Below are positions 1-10,181 of a DNA stretch of 64,000 nucleotides, one piece after another. The notes under the pieces are model-generated. The model was not told the origin of the DNA, ran no database searches, and saw only the letters and a program-made list of their open reading frames with translations. Every line of letters starts with the position of its first letter. Position 1 is the stretch's first letter. This stretch comes from Thelephora terrestris (Eukaryota > Basidiomycota > Agaricomycetes > Thelephorales > Thelephoraceae), in NCBI GenBank assembly GCA_015956445.1, contig WIUZ02000001.1, forward strand, positions 2,232,001 to 2,296,000, read 5' to 3'. Position numbers and translations under genes: made by a program.

Positions 1-1035
1 TATGCTCGGCAACCAACTTCTTGGACACGCTCTGGAAGTACCCCTCGCACATTTTCTTGAATCGATCCCTAATTTCCTTTTCGACGAGCTCTTTCGTCTC
101 AGGAACCACACTCTCGGTATCATTAGTCCCATGTTCATTTGCATCCCCGTTTGTGGCGGCCTTTGCGGGCTGGGGTGGGGTAATTCCCAAATACGGCCGG
201 GAGTAGGATTTGAGGAAGGTTGTCAAGAGCGGCAGAGAGGAAAGCGAAGGGTCGTTGGATAGCTAAATTTCCACCAGGCCATAGGTCAGTAAAAATAGGA
301 ACCTCCCTCAGGGAAGACAGCGTACCAGTTCCTTGAGCGCCCTCATGACCCACTCTCCCCCACTTCTATCTGGTGATTCTCTGATAATCCCAACAAGAGC
401 CAACTCCGAACACACACACGAAGCACCGGGCGCTGCTTGACGATTCTCGCAGCGTCATCCTTCTCGCGCTGTTCGGGGGGGATGGTAGCAAGAGAGGCAC
501 GGGATGGTGCGGCCAGTGCTGCGGCCAATGAAGCCACTACTTTTGGTGTAAAAGTTACCGGGAAACGACGATGAATCGCACTGATTATCTAAAACATTCC
601 GTGCGTGAGATGGACTGTAGACACCAAGAGGACGTCAAATACAAACCTCGACGGCACTCCACACATCTTTCTCAGATTTGCACCTCGAAATTCCCTCAAG
701 GACAGCGCCGTCCAACTCGTCAACATACTTCTCAAGCGAGAGGGTCTCAATGTCCTTGAGCAGATGATCTCGGTTTTCTGCGCCAATACTGTGCCGGACT
801 TTCTTCATGAACGCGGTGTATCGCTTCAACGACGAGTCTAGAGACTTGCTAGGTCCTGTATACAAGCATAAAATTAGCTCCGCTACCTCATACCCAGCCG
901 GATATGAAATGTGTGGAGAGAGTTGGGGCAACAAACGGCCGTACCATTCGTAAGGTCAGAGGTATTGAGGGCCTTGAGAGCAGACCTTCTGGCATTGCGT
1001 GTAGATTCTTCTTCGTTCTTTTGTGCTGTAGACAT
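1..1035 (-). CDS. UPF2: Nonsense-mediated decay factor UPF2/NMD2, 5' part (cut by window edge)
   Basis: UPF2 bridges UPF1 and the UPF3/exon-junction complex in nonsense-mediated mRNA decay, in the cytoplasm. The start ATG is at 1035. Exon 1 (1035-945) reads MSTAQKNEEESTRNARRSAL and continues to TNG. A GT..AG intron (944-856) leads to exon 2 (855-647), with LDSSLKRYTAFMKKVR and LLKDIETLSLEKYVDEL, the hallmark start of the first MIF4G domain. Intron 646-589 then joins AVE to IISAIHRRFPVTF. Further left come RDRFKKMCEGYFQSVSKKL and VAEH at the window edge, matching the end of the first MIF4G repeat. The splicing at about 250-400 is less certain. MIF4G-2, MIF4G-3 and the acidic UPF1-binding tail lie outside the window. 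Identity rests on motif order in the N-terminal third, which is quite specific to this family. Confidence 0.85.
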
Positions 1036-1312
1036 CTGTCGTCTGAGACAACCAAAAGTCAGGTTGCATAGGTGGGTTTTGGACTTCGGGCAGCCGGGGC
1101 CGGCGATCGTTGGCCCACCACGTGACTTGTATGATGCAGGTCTGCCACACCTTCCAACTTTGACCCTGGATCCACAGCCAGATGACCATAGGACTTAGGA
1201 CGCCCATCTCTCTAATGTATCCGATAAATTTGATTCCACATATACTAGTACAGAAATCCAACGTGACATTCACAGATCAAAACGTTCAATACGAAACCCT
1301 GGGAAGCATACG
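1036..1312. other. Intergenic, UPF2 start to ERG8 end
   Basis: A 277-bp gap upstream of UPF2 and downstream of the ERG8 stop. A minus-strand reading frame is open here and runs into UPF2 exon 1, but it has no recognisable protein and is best read as 5' leader. It should hold the UPF2 promoter and the ERG8 3' end. I see no distinct element. Confidence 0.4.
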
Positions 1313-3160
1313 TCAGTTTCGTGCGGTGGAGATTGCCTCTCGAAGCCCCGGAACCTCATCCAACTGCTCTGCCTGGATACCCTTCGTAGTGCTCTCCTCC
1401 GCGGACAAGGGTGTAACGTCTTTCTTCTCACGACGGCCCCATAGAATCTCAACACATGCAACCGGGGTGAGAATATGGCCGTGCTTCTTTGGAGGGTCGA
1501 AAACAAGAAGCCAGATGGCATCATAGCCACCAGCTTAACAATCAGGGAGAGTGAGAACACGAGAAGATCTGGGGTAAAAGTAGCCACCTCCTGGTACACC
1601 TCCGGCAATCACCCCTGGGACGGCGAGACAATCATCCAACAATTCCGTTTGTGGGAGGGGTTCAATAGCAGCCCCAGAAGCCTCCCCCATTTCACGCATT
1701 TTCGCCCGAATGTTCTGTGCAAAAATACCAACATATGAACCCCAGATCAGCCGAACAAACCTTGTACCACGAGGCGAAGGTGACGAACCTCACATGCTGT
1801 GCGGAGCTTCACGAAGCAATCGATAAGTGATTGCTGGTCACTTGGTAACTCCGGGTTGGCTTCCCACTGCAACGGATCCGGATGTATGAAAGATCCGCAG
1901 CGACTCGGGAGCCGAGAGGAATGCCACTGACCTGAATCTGCTGCATCGACGAAAGATAATTCGCCACTTCTTCGTAAACGCCTGGGTTTCTCTCCCACTT
2001 AACGGTTAGGCTGGCCAAAGTCCTTCCAAATTCTTTGTTCTCTTCGTCGATCGAGCTCCACAAGTCATTGGCATCCTTGGAATTCCTCTGTCTCCATCTC
2101 AAAACGTTGCCGGCCAGGGAAGGTGTATCACTCCCGACAGCCACGTCTGCAAGAAGCAGTCGAGTGTGGGGAGGTAATCTGAATGGTAAAACCTTCTGCG
2201 TCCATGCAGAATTCGCCGCAGCCAAAGTCTGAGACAACCTCTCCACCTGGCCGAACCGAGCGTCAGCGTAATTTCAAGTTCATATTTCGACGTGTGAAGA
2301 TTACCTGACCGTCCAACAACGGTTGTATTACCCCGGGGTCGAACCTGGTATACACCTGACTCCCGAACACAGCAGCAGAAACATCGAATCCGCTCCCAAC
2401 TTTCCCTTGCGCCAGGCAATGAACGAATTGAGCAAGGTTGTGAGCCAATCTGCGGGAATCTTCCTGCCCATCCCCGGTGATGGATTCACGAGTGATGACG
2501 CCGAAATGGACCAACAAAGCAGCAGTAAGGGAGGTGATCAGGGCCGCAGAGGATCCGAGACCTGTCTTGTTAACCTGCGAGATCTGCACGTTGAGAGGGG
2601 CAAAAGGCGGAATCTTGTTCAGGCTTTCAAAACTCGGCGACAGGCCGCTGTTGTCCAGCTAACAAGAGAGAAAAAGCCAAAAACTTCTGTCAACGCCGAC
2701 TGACCGATCCCGTTGAACGCACCGTGGTCCTCTGTGAATAGAAATCGTTGCCTCCCAGGATATAGATCTGGAGGCCGGCCTCCAACAGGGCATCGGTGAC
2801 CCCGGAGCCTTTCAATTCTGCGGCAAGAGTGAGAGTATTTTTCAACGCAAGATGGACAAATTTGTTTGCATTGATCGTCAACGGGCTACGGTGGTCGGGT
2901 CAGTCGATTGATTGGCAACCCGTGTCATCCGTGACATACTCTGCGTCTACACTGCCATTAGGGCCCACGGAGTATTTCCAGACGGCATCGACGAATTGGG
3001 GCGAATTCACGGTGATGATGCCAGGGGTAGATGCGGGGAACACAACAGAATAAAATCTGGACGAGGTGGATACTACGATTCCAGAGTACTTTGAATCAAG
3101 GATAAGATATCCTCCCGCCAGGAGGGCCTTTCCAGGGGCAGACACGACAGTGGCAGACAT
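1313..3160 (-). CDS. ERG8: Phosphomevalonate kinase
   Basis: ERG8 phosphorylates mevalonate-5-phosphate to the diphosphate with ATP, in the isoprenoid/ergosterol pathway. It is a GHMP-superfamily kinase. The chosen start MSATVVSAPGKALLAGGYL at 3160 gives the typical first residues; an upstream in-frame start would add an unlike leader. Exon 1 runs to GSVDA; an intron starting gtatgt joins it to DPLTINANKFV. Then come the family's GLQIYILGGNDFYSQ and the GHMP ATP loop KTGLGSSAALITSLTAALL (near 2580-2540). Next are KVGSGFDVSAAVFGSQ, the NSAWTQ/WRQRNSKDAND block, and near the end PGVIAGGVPGGGGYDAIWLL, spliced across an intron at about 1510-1570. The stop TGA is at 1315-1313 after REAISTARN. Roughly seven exons. 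It lies 172 bp downstream of the HEM15 stop on the same strand, with no sign of co-transcription. Confidence 0.93.
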
Positions 3161-3332
3161 TGTGAAGTAGAGGGGGTTTGAGAGAAAAGAATGGAACCCT
3201 GTCAGGGTTGAAATAGTCCCATGGGTCAAAGTCGAATGGTCTCACTTTTGGTTCGCGATTACAAAACACCCAAGACCCTTGAGAAAACGTGAATATGGTC
3301 GAGGACCTTTTCACACAAGATCTATATTGTAT

Positions 3333-4730
3333 CTATGAAGCAAACCATTTCTTCTGAGCGCCACAGGTCGCGTTGGTACACCCGGGGCACCGTAATCGCA
3401 TTTGAGTACTGATAGGTCCTATCTTGCCGGATCTATAGTCCCTCAAATGTTCTGAAACCATATCCGCCAGCGCCCGTATGAATACAGGCGAATCATTAAG
3501 TGACTCTGCTCGGACAACTTCCAGACCAAGCTAGACGGTCCGTATCAGTGCGTTGCACATGGGCGATTCGGATTTGGAATTCACCTCCTTGGCTTCTTTT
3601 CCATACTCAAGGTCAAGCTCGTACAGTGTCTCGATGTGGTCGCTCGTGAAAGCGATCGGGACTAACACAACCTTCTTCTCTCCCAGGCGTGCCAACCCTT
3701 TGAGAGCGTCACTCGTTTGGGGACCCATCCACGCTGTAGGCCCAACCTGTGATTGCCACACGAGGCGGTAGGGATTCGAGTGACCAAGGTGTCTCATGAC
3801 AGCAGACACAGAAGCGGAGACCTCCAGCACATAGGGATCACCTCTGTTCACAACCGACATGGGTAGCGAATGGGCCGAGAACAAGATCACGGCCTTCGAA
3901 CGATCCTCAGGTGAGAATTTGTCCAAGGCCGATCTGATTCTTTGTGAAACAGCCTGAGAAAGTAGCGGGGGTCAGTCTAATAAGAGGCACGAAAGGGGAT
4001 AGCGTATCGCACCTCGATGAAGCCAGGATGAGTTCCCCATCTATCTATGACACTCCATTCAATATCTCCCATATCTCCTGCGTTGCCCTTTCGGTACAGC
4101 TCATTCAAACTACTTCCAGTCGTACTGCAGCTGTATTGAGGGTATTGAGTGAAGGCGACCGCTCGTTTGATTCCGTCTTTCCTCATTTCCCTAGCAATTT
4201 CTCCTGTCAAGGGGTGGGTGTATCGGAACGCGACGTAAAATTTATGGGGCGCTGTTTCCGGATGTAGTTCATCTAGCAGAGAGACCATTCCCTGACCCTG
4301 TTGTTGCGTATAGCGTAAGATGGGTGAGCCACCGCCAATGTCACGGTACTGTTGTTCTATCTTTGGGGTTCTCCTCCGTGCAATCCACGGAGCAAGGAAC
4401 GATTGAAACGGCAAAGGAATGAGGTCGCCGTCTGAAAAGAGGTTCTTAAGGAAAGGTCCAGTATCTTGTACCTGGCAGGGATTTGAGTGGTTCTTAGACG
4501 CGTCTAGTGAGTTGAATTACCGTGGCTGGACCCCCCATGTTCAGCATGACCACGGCTGGATGGGTGATTCAGAAGAGGGCAGTAAGTGAGAAGTTCTAGG
4601 CGGGTTACCAGTTGGGCTTGAAGCTTATTAGTGGCGTCTGATTGGGTAACGTGGCCTAGTACCTTTTGGATGCGCGAGCAGCATTGAGGGTTGCATAAGA
4701 CCGCGCGAAGAGGCGGTTGGAGATAGCCAT
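3333..4730 (-). CDS. HEM15: Ferrochelatase, with 8-nt microexon and Cys-rich C-terminus
   Basis: Ferrochelatase inserts Fe2+ into protoporphyrin IX, the last heme step, on the matrix side of the inner mitochondrial membrane. Exon 1 (start 4730) encodes the basic leader [20 protein letters not shown], which looks like a mitochondrial presequence. It ends AAAAG|gtacta. An 8-nt exon, CCCAACTG (4616-4609), then joins to CCGTGGTCATG, giving [18 protein letters not shown], the family start motif; skipping the microexon shifts the frame. Later blocks are [28 protein letters not shown] (substrate channel), [17 protein letters not shown] and [15 protein letters not shown] (catalytic region). A final intron after YGKEAKE joins [20 protein letters not shown]. 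The end reads [14 protein letters not shown], a CxxC-x4-C pattern like the ligands of animal and S. pombe [2Fe-2S] ferrochelatases. Stop TAG at 3335-3333. Confidence 0.94.
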
Positions 4731-5010
4731 GAATAACTCCAGTCGTGAGTTTCCGGATGCAAAGTTGTATGCAGGTTTCCGGCCAAGGTTTTATACCGCT
4801 GACGCGGAATTCGGCGCGGGACATCGGGGGAGAGATCGGTTTAGACCCTTTCAGATTTCTCACGGCGGGAGCGGATCACAATTGTGCTAAGGTATACAGT
4901 GGCCCATGGGACCGTGTCCATGCGTACAAACAAGCATCTAGAACCCCCATCTAAAAAATACCCTCTAAGCAAAAAAAAAAAAAAAAAAAAACATCATCAT
5001 CTATGCAGAT
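4731..5010. promoter_or_regulatory. HEM15 upstream region with poly(dA:dT) tract
   Basis: A 280-bp gap between the start of HEM15 and the end of the next minus-strand gene. It contains an uninterrupted run of 21 A at 4971-4991 (poly-T on the HEM15 sense strand), 241 bp before the HEM15 ATG. Poly(dA:dT) tracts of this length are known nucleosome-excluding elements in fungal promoters. Here the tract could equally sit in the 3' flank of the neighbour. Confidence 0.45.
4971..4991. repeat. Poly(dA) run, 21 nt
   Basis: Twenty-one consecutive A between HEM15 and its upstream neighbour. A homopolymer, possibly nucleosome-excluding. Confidence 0.9.
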
Positions 5011-5715
5011 CTAAGGCGGTGTGCATGTCGTTCTCGAAACAACGTCCCGTATGATGTCCACTTCCTCCCCACTCACCTCCCCCTTCCACGCACTGTGCAA
5101 CTCTTCCACCATGTCTATGACTTTCAGGAGGTCTTCTACGTCTTCTTCGATGATGGAGCTGAGGTGCGCAGCAACGATACACATCACGTCCGTTTGATGA
5201 TGCACCGGACATGTTATCAGCGTTCGCGCAGCATTGCCTGTCAGGGGCGCAGTCGAAAGGAACTCTATTGAGGTCTTGAGCTGTTCGGGTGCCAAACCCA
5301 AGCCAACTCTCCCAGCTCCGTCAAAATAAGGCACGGTGAGATGCAGAACATCAACGTTCGAGTCGTCGGGTAATGGATGGGTGGTGAGTTGGCTCGTTCG
5401 TTCATCGCCGTAGGAAATGGTAATCGCATGCGTGTATCGTTTCCCGTCTTCTATGACAATCAATCTGTTTTCCGCCTCGGTCCTGTACGCGACGTAAAGG
5501 CCTGGGACTACCATACTACGACATCGATCTAGGGTGGACTTCGGTTCGGCCCCATTGAACGCTTCGTAAGTTGAGGGCGGAGGAGGAATGACGGCGAGCT
5601 GTCGGGTGATTGGTTTTCGCCGGGGGATTTTAGCCAGTGGCCTGCTAGCTGAGATATGGTGAGCCATTTGAGGCTGCAAATCAGTTCGATAAGACTCTAC
5701 GGCAACTGCGGCCAT
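5011..5715 (-). CDS. Small protein with dual-specificity-phosphatase-like fold, P-loop lacking Arg
   Basis: A single-exon 234-residue protein with a basic, Pro-rich first 50 residues. The rest reads like a small cysteine-phosphatase fold: a strand-rich start (VVPGLYVAYRTEAENRLIVI), a VLHLTVPYFDG turn, then TLITCPVHHQTDVMCIVAAH in the place of the CX5R signature loop and following helix. The loop keeps the Cys and a Thr, but the expected Arg is a Gln (CPVHHQT). If the alignment is right, this is a catalytically degraded, binding-type relative. It ends with an acidic helix (IIEEDVEDLLKVIDMVEEL). I do not recognise a named family member, and the fold assignment is inference. The start ATG (5715) is the first in frame. 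Confidence 0.6.
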   Translation of the reverse strand: MAAVAVESYRTDLQPQMAHHISASRPLAKIPRRKPITRQLAVIPPPPSTYEAFNGAEPKSTLDRCRSMVVPGLYVAYRTEAENRLIVIEDGKRYTHAITISYGDERTSQLTTHPLPDDSNVDVLHLTVPYFDGAGRVGLGLAPEQLKTSIEFLSTAPLTGNAARTLITCPVHHQTDVMCIVAAHLSSIIEEDVEDLLKVIDMVEELHSAWKGEVSGEEVDIIRDVVSRTTCTPP

Positions 5716-6504
5716 GTGTATGGGTAAGGAGTCGAAGGTGGGGGGTCAGATGGAGTATCGGTGGTCTGGAGATGGTGGAGTAGTGCTGAGGAGGGATTGC
5801 GAGTATTTTTATAACATGAGGGATGTTGCTCGGAGCATGCAACCTCACCTCGACCATTCCTGTTACACGAGGCGTGGTGGCGTGGCGAACGATGACGATG
5901 TTTTCACACGGAAATCTGCGCCGGGAATTACTCTGACGCTGACGCTGAAGGTCTCCAAGGACTTTTGGAAAACTTGCCTCCGAACCACAAAAACAGCTCC
6001 TTCTGGCTTGGGCCTCAAAATACATTTGTGTAGTTCTATGCAGGGATGGGGACGTTTGTGGGTTGCGTGGACCGACGCTTGTATACATCGGGTTCGGTAT
6101 AACCTTTCGGGCTGTATTTCTCCTTACGACTATCACAACTATTCCATATGCCCAAGTTTCTGCTTCCCATTCTCAAGTAGCTCGGAAGCCCTTACGTTAC
6201 CGCATTACCGCCCATTATGCTATCAGTTCCGTTCCGGAATCACGGAACTGGGCGTTGAGATGTGCGGTGGGAGTGAGGGGGGATATGGGTGGAGCGTTCT
6301 GAATCGAGAGGAGCGCAGTGGAAGTGCTCGAAATCTTGTGATAACCATGGGCACGTGGGTCGACGTACATTGATTTTTTGCTAGACACGTGAAGTAGTTT
6401 CTCAGCTATTTCAGACTGGATAGCCGTTGTGCGAACGTTTCAAGACACAGGTGGAGAACGAGAGAGGCAAGTGTACAAGTGAAGCACCAAGAGAGTCAGA
6501 TCGT
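5716..6504. other. Intergenic, 789 bp, no supported gene
   Basis: Open frames exist on both strands (plus 5714-6373; minus 5681-6136), but both give composition-driven, family-less translations, and the plus one begins on top of the neighbour's start codon. The region should hold the promoter of the minus-strand gene ending at 5011 and the MND1 3' end. I see no repeat or structural RNA. Confidence 0.4.
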
Positions 6505-7602
6505 TCAACAGAAGTCCTCGTAGTCATCGCCGATCTCCAGGTAAGTGCGAAGGTCTTGGGCGGTGACCTGACTGCTCGCCAAAACGTGACTTTTGAGGCA
6601 GGAGTAGTTGTCTATGATCAAGGGTTAACCAAAGCTCAACGGTATGGCGGTGACAGTCACCAGTCCAGCGAATCGCAGCTTCCTTTGCCAGAACCACGGC
6701 CCTTTTCTTTTCTTGGATTTTGACGGGATCACAAGCACCATAGGCCTGAAGCTCTTCCTCCATGTCCGCGAGGTCCTTTTTGAGACCCGATAACTTTTCC
6801 AAGGCAGAGGCTCGTTCGGCCTTGAGACCAAGTCAATCAACCGGAACATGTAAAAAGGCAACGCCAGACAGATTCAGACCGGCCCGCCTTCTCGGCGGCA
6901 ATTGCAGTTCTCAACTCTGCGAGTTGTTCTTTCAAGCTATGCTGCGTCTCTTGCACTGCATTGAGCCTGTTTTGCACCTAATCATCCAGGAGAACGTCGA
7001 TCGACATGGCAAGTCCTATAACGAAGTGGATAGAAACGGAAGGGTACACACCAGTGCACCTTGTTGCGAGGGAAAACTCCAAAAGACTGATAAATGCAGG
7101 TTATATGCGCGTCTTTGAACACTGAGAACGTCAAGAACGTACAATTGGAAGACCCGATTTTATCGAACTGAACAAGCCCGTCGTCTACGAGAGACTGGAC
7201 GACCTCTTTTACCGACTGGGAAACTACAAAGTAACCATTGAGTTCATTTTGATCCCTGAAATCATCTCATGGGACTTTGGCACCTATGCCCTTCATCTTT
7301 GGACCCAACTTCTCGAGCTCCTTGAGCTTTGGTGAGAAGCGATCCGGTGAGGCTTTGTATCAACTATTGAATACCCAAGAACAACCATACCTGAAAGAAG
7401 TCTTTCTGTAGTGAGGAGGCCCGCGAGTGATCAGCCTTCGGGCTGGGGAAGTTTGTGCGCATACGGGTAGAAACTCACAGTTTCATGGAGAATTTCGACA
7501 AGTTTTACGCGTTTTTCTTCTGCCGATAGACCTCTCGGAGCCTATATAGATAACGGTTGTGAGCTCGTCGTGTGGACCTGACGCGCGCTAGGCACTTACC
7601 AT
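6505..7602 (-). CDS. MND1: Meiotic recombination protein MND1, start codon alone in exon 1
   Basis: MND1 pairs with HOP2 to stimulate DMC1/RAD51 strand exchange in meiosis. The ATG at 7602-7600 is immediately followed by gtaagt; a 58-nt intron (7599-7542) ends tatatag before GCTCCGAGAGG. The spliced protein starts MAPRGLSAEEKRVKLVEILH. Small exons then add KDFFQ, LKELEKLGPKMKGI and VSQSVKEVVQSLVDDGLV, the winged-helix domain, then FFWSFPSQQGALVQNRLNAV. The coiled coil follows (SLKEQLAELRTAIAAEKAG; LSGLKKDLADMEEELQAY), then CDPVKIQEKKRAVVLAKEAA with IRWT. The end is YLEIGDDYEDFC and a stop at 6507-6505. All blocks match MND1 order and spacing. About eight exons in 1.1 kb. It diverges from the S28 peptidase gene 194 bp away. 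Confidence 0.92.
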
Positions 7603-7796
7603 TGCAACGCGAGTGTAGTGGATCAAGTGAGAAGGCTGGGTGATCGAAGTGTACCGCGGGTTACACCGCGCCAAGACGGTCCATGAGGCGAATACTAGTA
7701 TCCAACTAGCTCAGCGCCCTCCTCATTTTATTCTTCACGCTTTCCTCCTGACTCCGCTCTCCCTCCCCCCTCCCTCCAGCGCCGGCGCGACCAAAG

Positions 7797-9910
7797 ATGC
7801 TCACCATATGGATATACGTTCCTCTCCTCTTTGCCGCCATCACGAATGCTCTGCAGAATGAGAGGCAGCTAAGGCACCGACTCACAAACCGCTTCGGCCA
7901 TACAGCCCACCAAAAACGTGCACTGTCAGGGGCCCTTACTGTCGAGGTGGTTTAACTTGTTATCTTCACAGTTCTCCGTCCACATCCTCGACGCTGAAGA
8001 TACTTTTCATCCTCCTCAGTTGAACATTGACCACTTCGGAAGCGGTCAAGGAACGTTTAAAAATCGATATTGGATCAATGACACTTATTACGATGGGGGT
8101 CCTGTTTTTGGTGTGTGATGAACGGTCCCGTTTATACAATTTGACCACTTAGCGTCTATACAGTATACGACGTCGGTGAGTCCAACGCCGAACCTTACTA
8201 CGGTTTTGTTCTCCAGGCGAGTACTTCGCACGATGCGCCAGAATGTTTCTTCATAGTTCCTTCAGGAAGCGGACGGCATCCAGAGTAGCATCATGGCGCT
8301 CACAAAGAAGTACAAGGGTCTCGGCATCTTGTGGGAGCACAGATACTACGGGGAATCAACCCCCTTCCAGGACCAATTTCCCAGCGTTGTGTGTCCTCTA
8401 CACGTTCTTCGCCGAAGGCCGACTAACCTCTCCCAAAGGCCAACTTCACGGTCAAGGAGTGGCAATATTTAACGCTCGACCAGGCGCTAGAGGACTTCTC
8501 TGTCTTCGCCAAAAACTTCACTCTCCCTTCGGGCAGTCAAATCAAATTAAAGTCCGCAGATGCTCTACGGCCCCAAAACACACCGTGGATCGTTGTCGGC
8601 GCATCCTATCCGGGAGTGCGTGCTGCCCTGCTCCGAATTCGGAGTCCTGAAGTCGTGTTCGCCTCTTGGTCCTCGTCGGGCCCGGTCCAGTCCCAAATCA
8701 ATATGGCGAGCTATTACGAAGCCATCGAGCGCGCGCTCCCAAGGAATTGCTCTGCTGACTGGGTCGCTGTCACTAAATACGTGGATGATGTGCTCATGGG
8801 CAATAACGCCACTGAGCAACTCGCAGTTAAAAGGGCGTTATACTTCGCTGCACTGAGTGGGCCTGGTGGAAACACCACGTTAGTCGAACCCCTCTCTGAT
8901 GCGAGCATCATGAGCATCGCTTCCGATTCCATTGTCGAGGTTTTGACGTTTCCTGTGGTGAATTTCCAGGTGAATATGATCTCACTGTCAAATCAAGGTG
9001 GTCCTCACCCCGCTCCAGTCGTATGGGTTACAGACTACCCTGCCGTTTTGCGATTGTGTGGAGACTCTCAATTTCACGAGTAGTCCCACGTCGCAAGGAC
9101 TACTTGCTACCCGAGGTATCAACGCTACGTTCAACGCATTTGTGGTTGCCATCGCCGAAATCAATAAGGCCTCTTTGTTCGGAGGTGACCAGGACACTTC
9201 TGCTTCTGTACGTTTCTCCACCTCCCCTCCCCTTGAAGTGGACCCATCCGGCTTTTATAGTACTCGTGGTCGTGGCAGTATTGTTCCCAGTTTGGCTATT
9301 ACCAAGTCGCGGATTCGAACAATCCAGTGAACATCGAACCTACCTATTACACGATCCCGGAGCAACAGGCATGGTGTGATGCGCTGTTTAACTACGAGGA
9401 ACCTCGTCAGCCAAATGTTACTGCTCTTAACAGTTACGGGGGTTGGAACATGACTCCTTCTAACGTCTTTTTCAGTAATGGAGAATGTGGGTCTTCACTG
9501 ATCGGCCCTGCTGCGAATCGACGGACTTCTGACATCGTTGTTTAGACGACCCGTGGAGGACCTTGAGTGTGAACAGCCAGGAGTCAAATTCTCCCCAGAG
9601 GAACGGTAGCGAAACTGTCCCTAGTTGCAACATTTCCCCCCAGTTCCCTTCGTTCTTCGGAACGACATATCTTCAACAGGTGCACGGTGCCGACATGTTC
9701 TTGAACTCTGAATACCCGCAAGATCAGCAGGACGCCTACGCTAAAGGTTTGAGCTTGTTCAGCTCTGCCTTAGACCGATGGCTTCCGTGCCATAATGCGA
9801 CTTCCAGCACTAGCGGTGCTCGTAGTACTGGTAGCCATAGGTCAAGTGGTAAGCGTACCCGCCTGTTTCGTCATTTCGGGTTCAAAGAACTGACTGGGGT
9901 TTTGAAATAG
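7797..9910 (+). CDS. Secreted serine carboxypeptidase, peptidase family S28
   Basis: A prolyl/tripeptidyl-type serine peptidase of family S28, probably secreted. The start at 7797 gives a signal peptide (MLTIWIYVPLLFAAITNA), followed by a basic stretch. Blocks in order are LNIDHFGSGQGTFKNRYW, GPVF/VYDVGESNAEPYYG, GILWEHRYYGESTPFQD, and IVVGASYPGVRAALLR with the nucleophile Ser in GASYPG (near 8600). Then come FASWSSSGPVQSQI, ALFNYEEPRQ, a splice giving NGEYDDPWRTL (catalytic Asp) and YLQQVHGADMFLNSEYPQD (catalytic His). Several Asn-X-Ser/Thr sites are present. The C-terminus becomes Ser/Thr-rich. Its end is less sure, because a possible donor (gtaagc) lies shortly before the stop at 9910. One intron near 8217 can be read with a GC donor or a shifted GT..AG pair. 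Confidence 0.88.
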
Positions 9911-10181
9911 GTTGGTTACTCTGCACCTCCATCCTTTGCGCATCTTTCCTTCTATTTTTCTTGAACTAATTATACACGGACCCGCATGAATTATTTCTGC
10001 AGATTTCCTATCTTCGGATGGCTTCACGATGCTCACTTTATTTATGCTCGCATACGCTGACTGCCTCAGGACAGCTCCTCGTTATCACTGCTACGTAATT
10101 TGCACCCGGGCGAATCGGCACGGGGGAGGGACTGGTGACCCCTCGATTGGATCACATTTATACCATATCTATAGGTAGTAC

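Noticed and set aside
5681-6136. Minus-strand frame of 151 codons
   Set aside because: No family resemblance and a different frame from the gene ending at 5011. Likely leader or promoter sequence.
5714-6373. Plus-strand frame of 219 codons
   Set aside because: Begins on top of the start codon of the minus-strand neighbour, and the translation has no motif, membrane or domain pattern. It lies in a region expected to be that gene's promoter.
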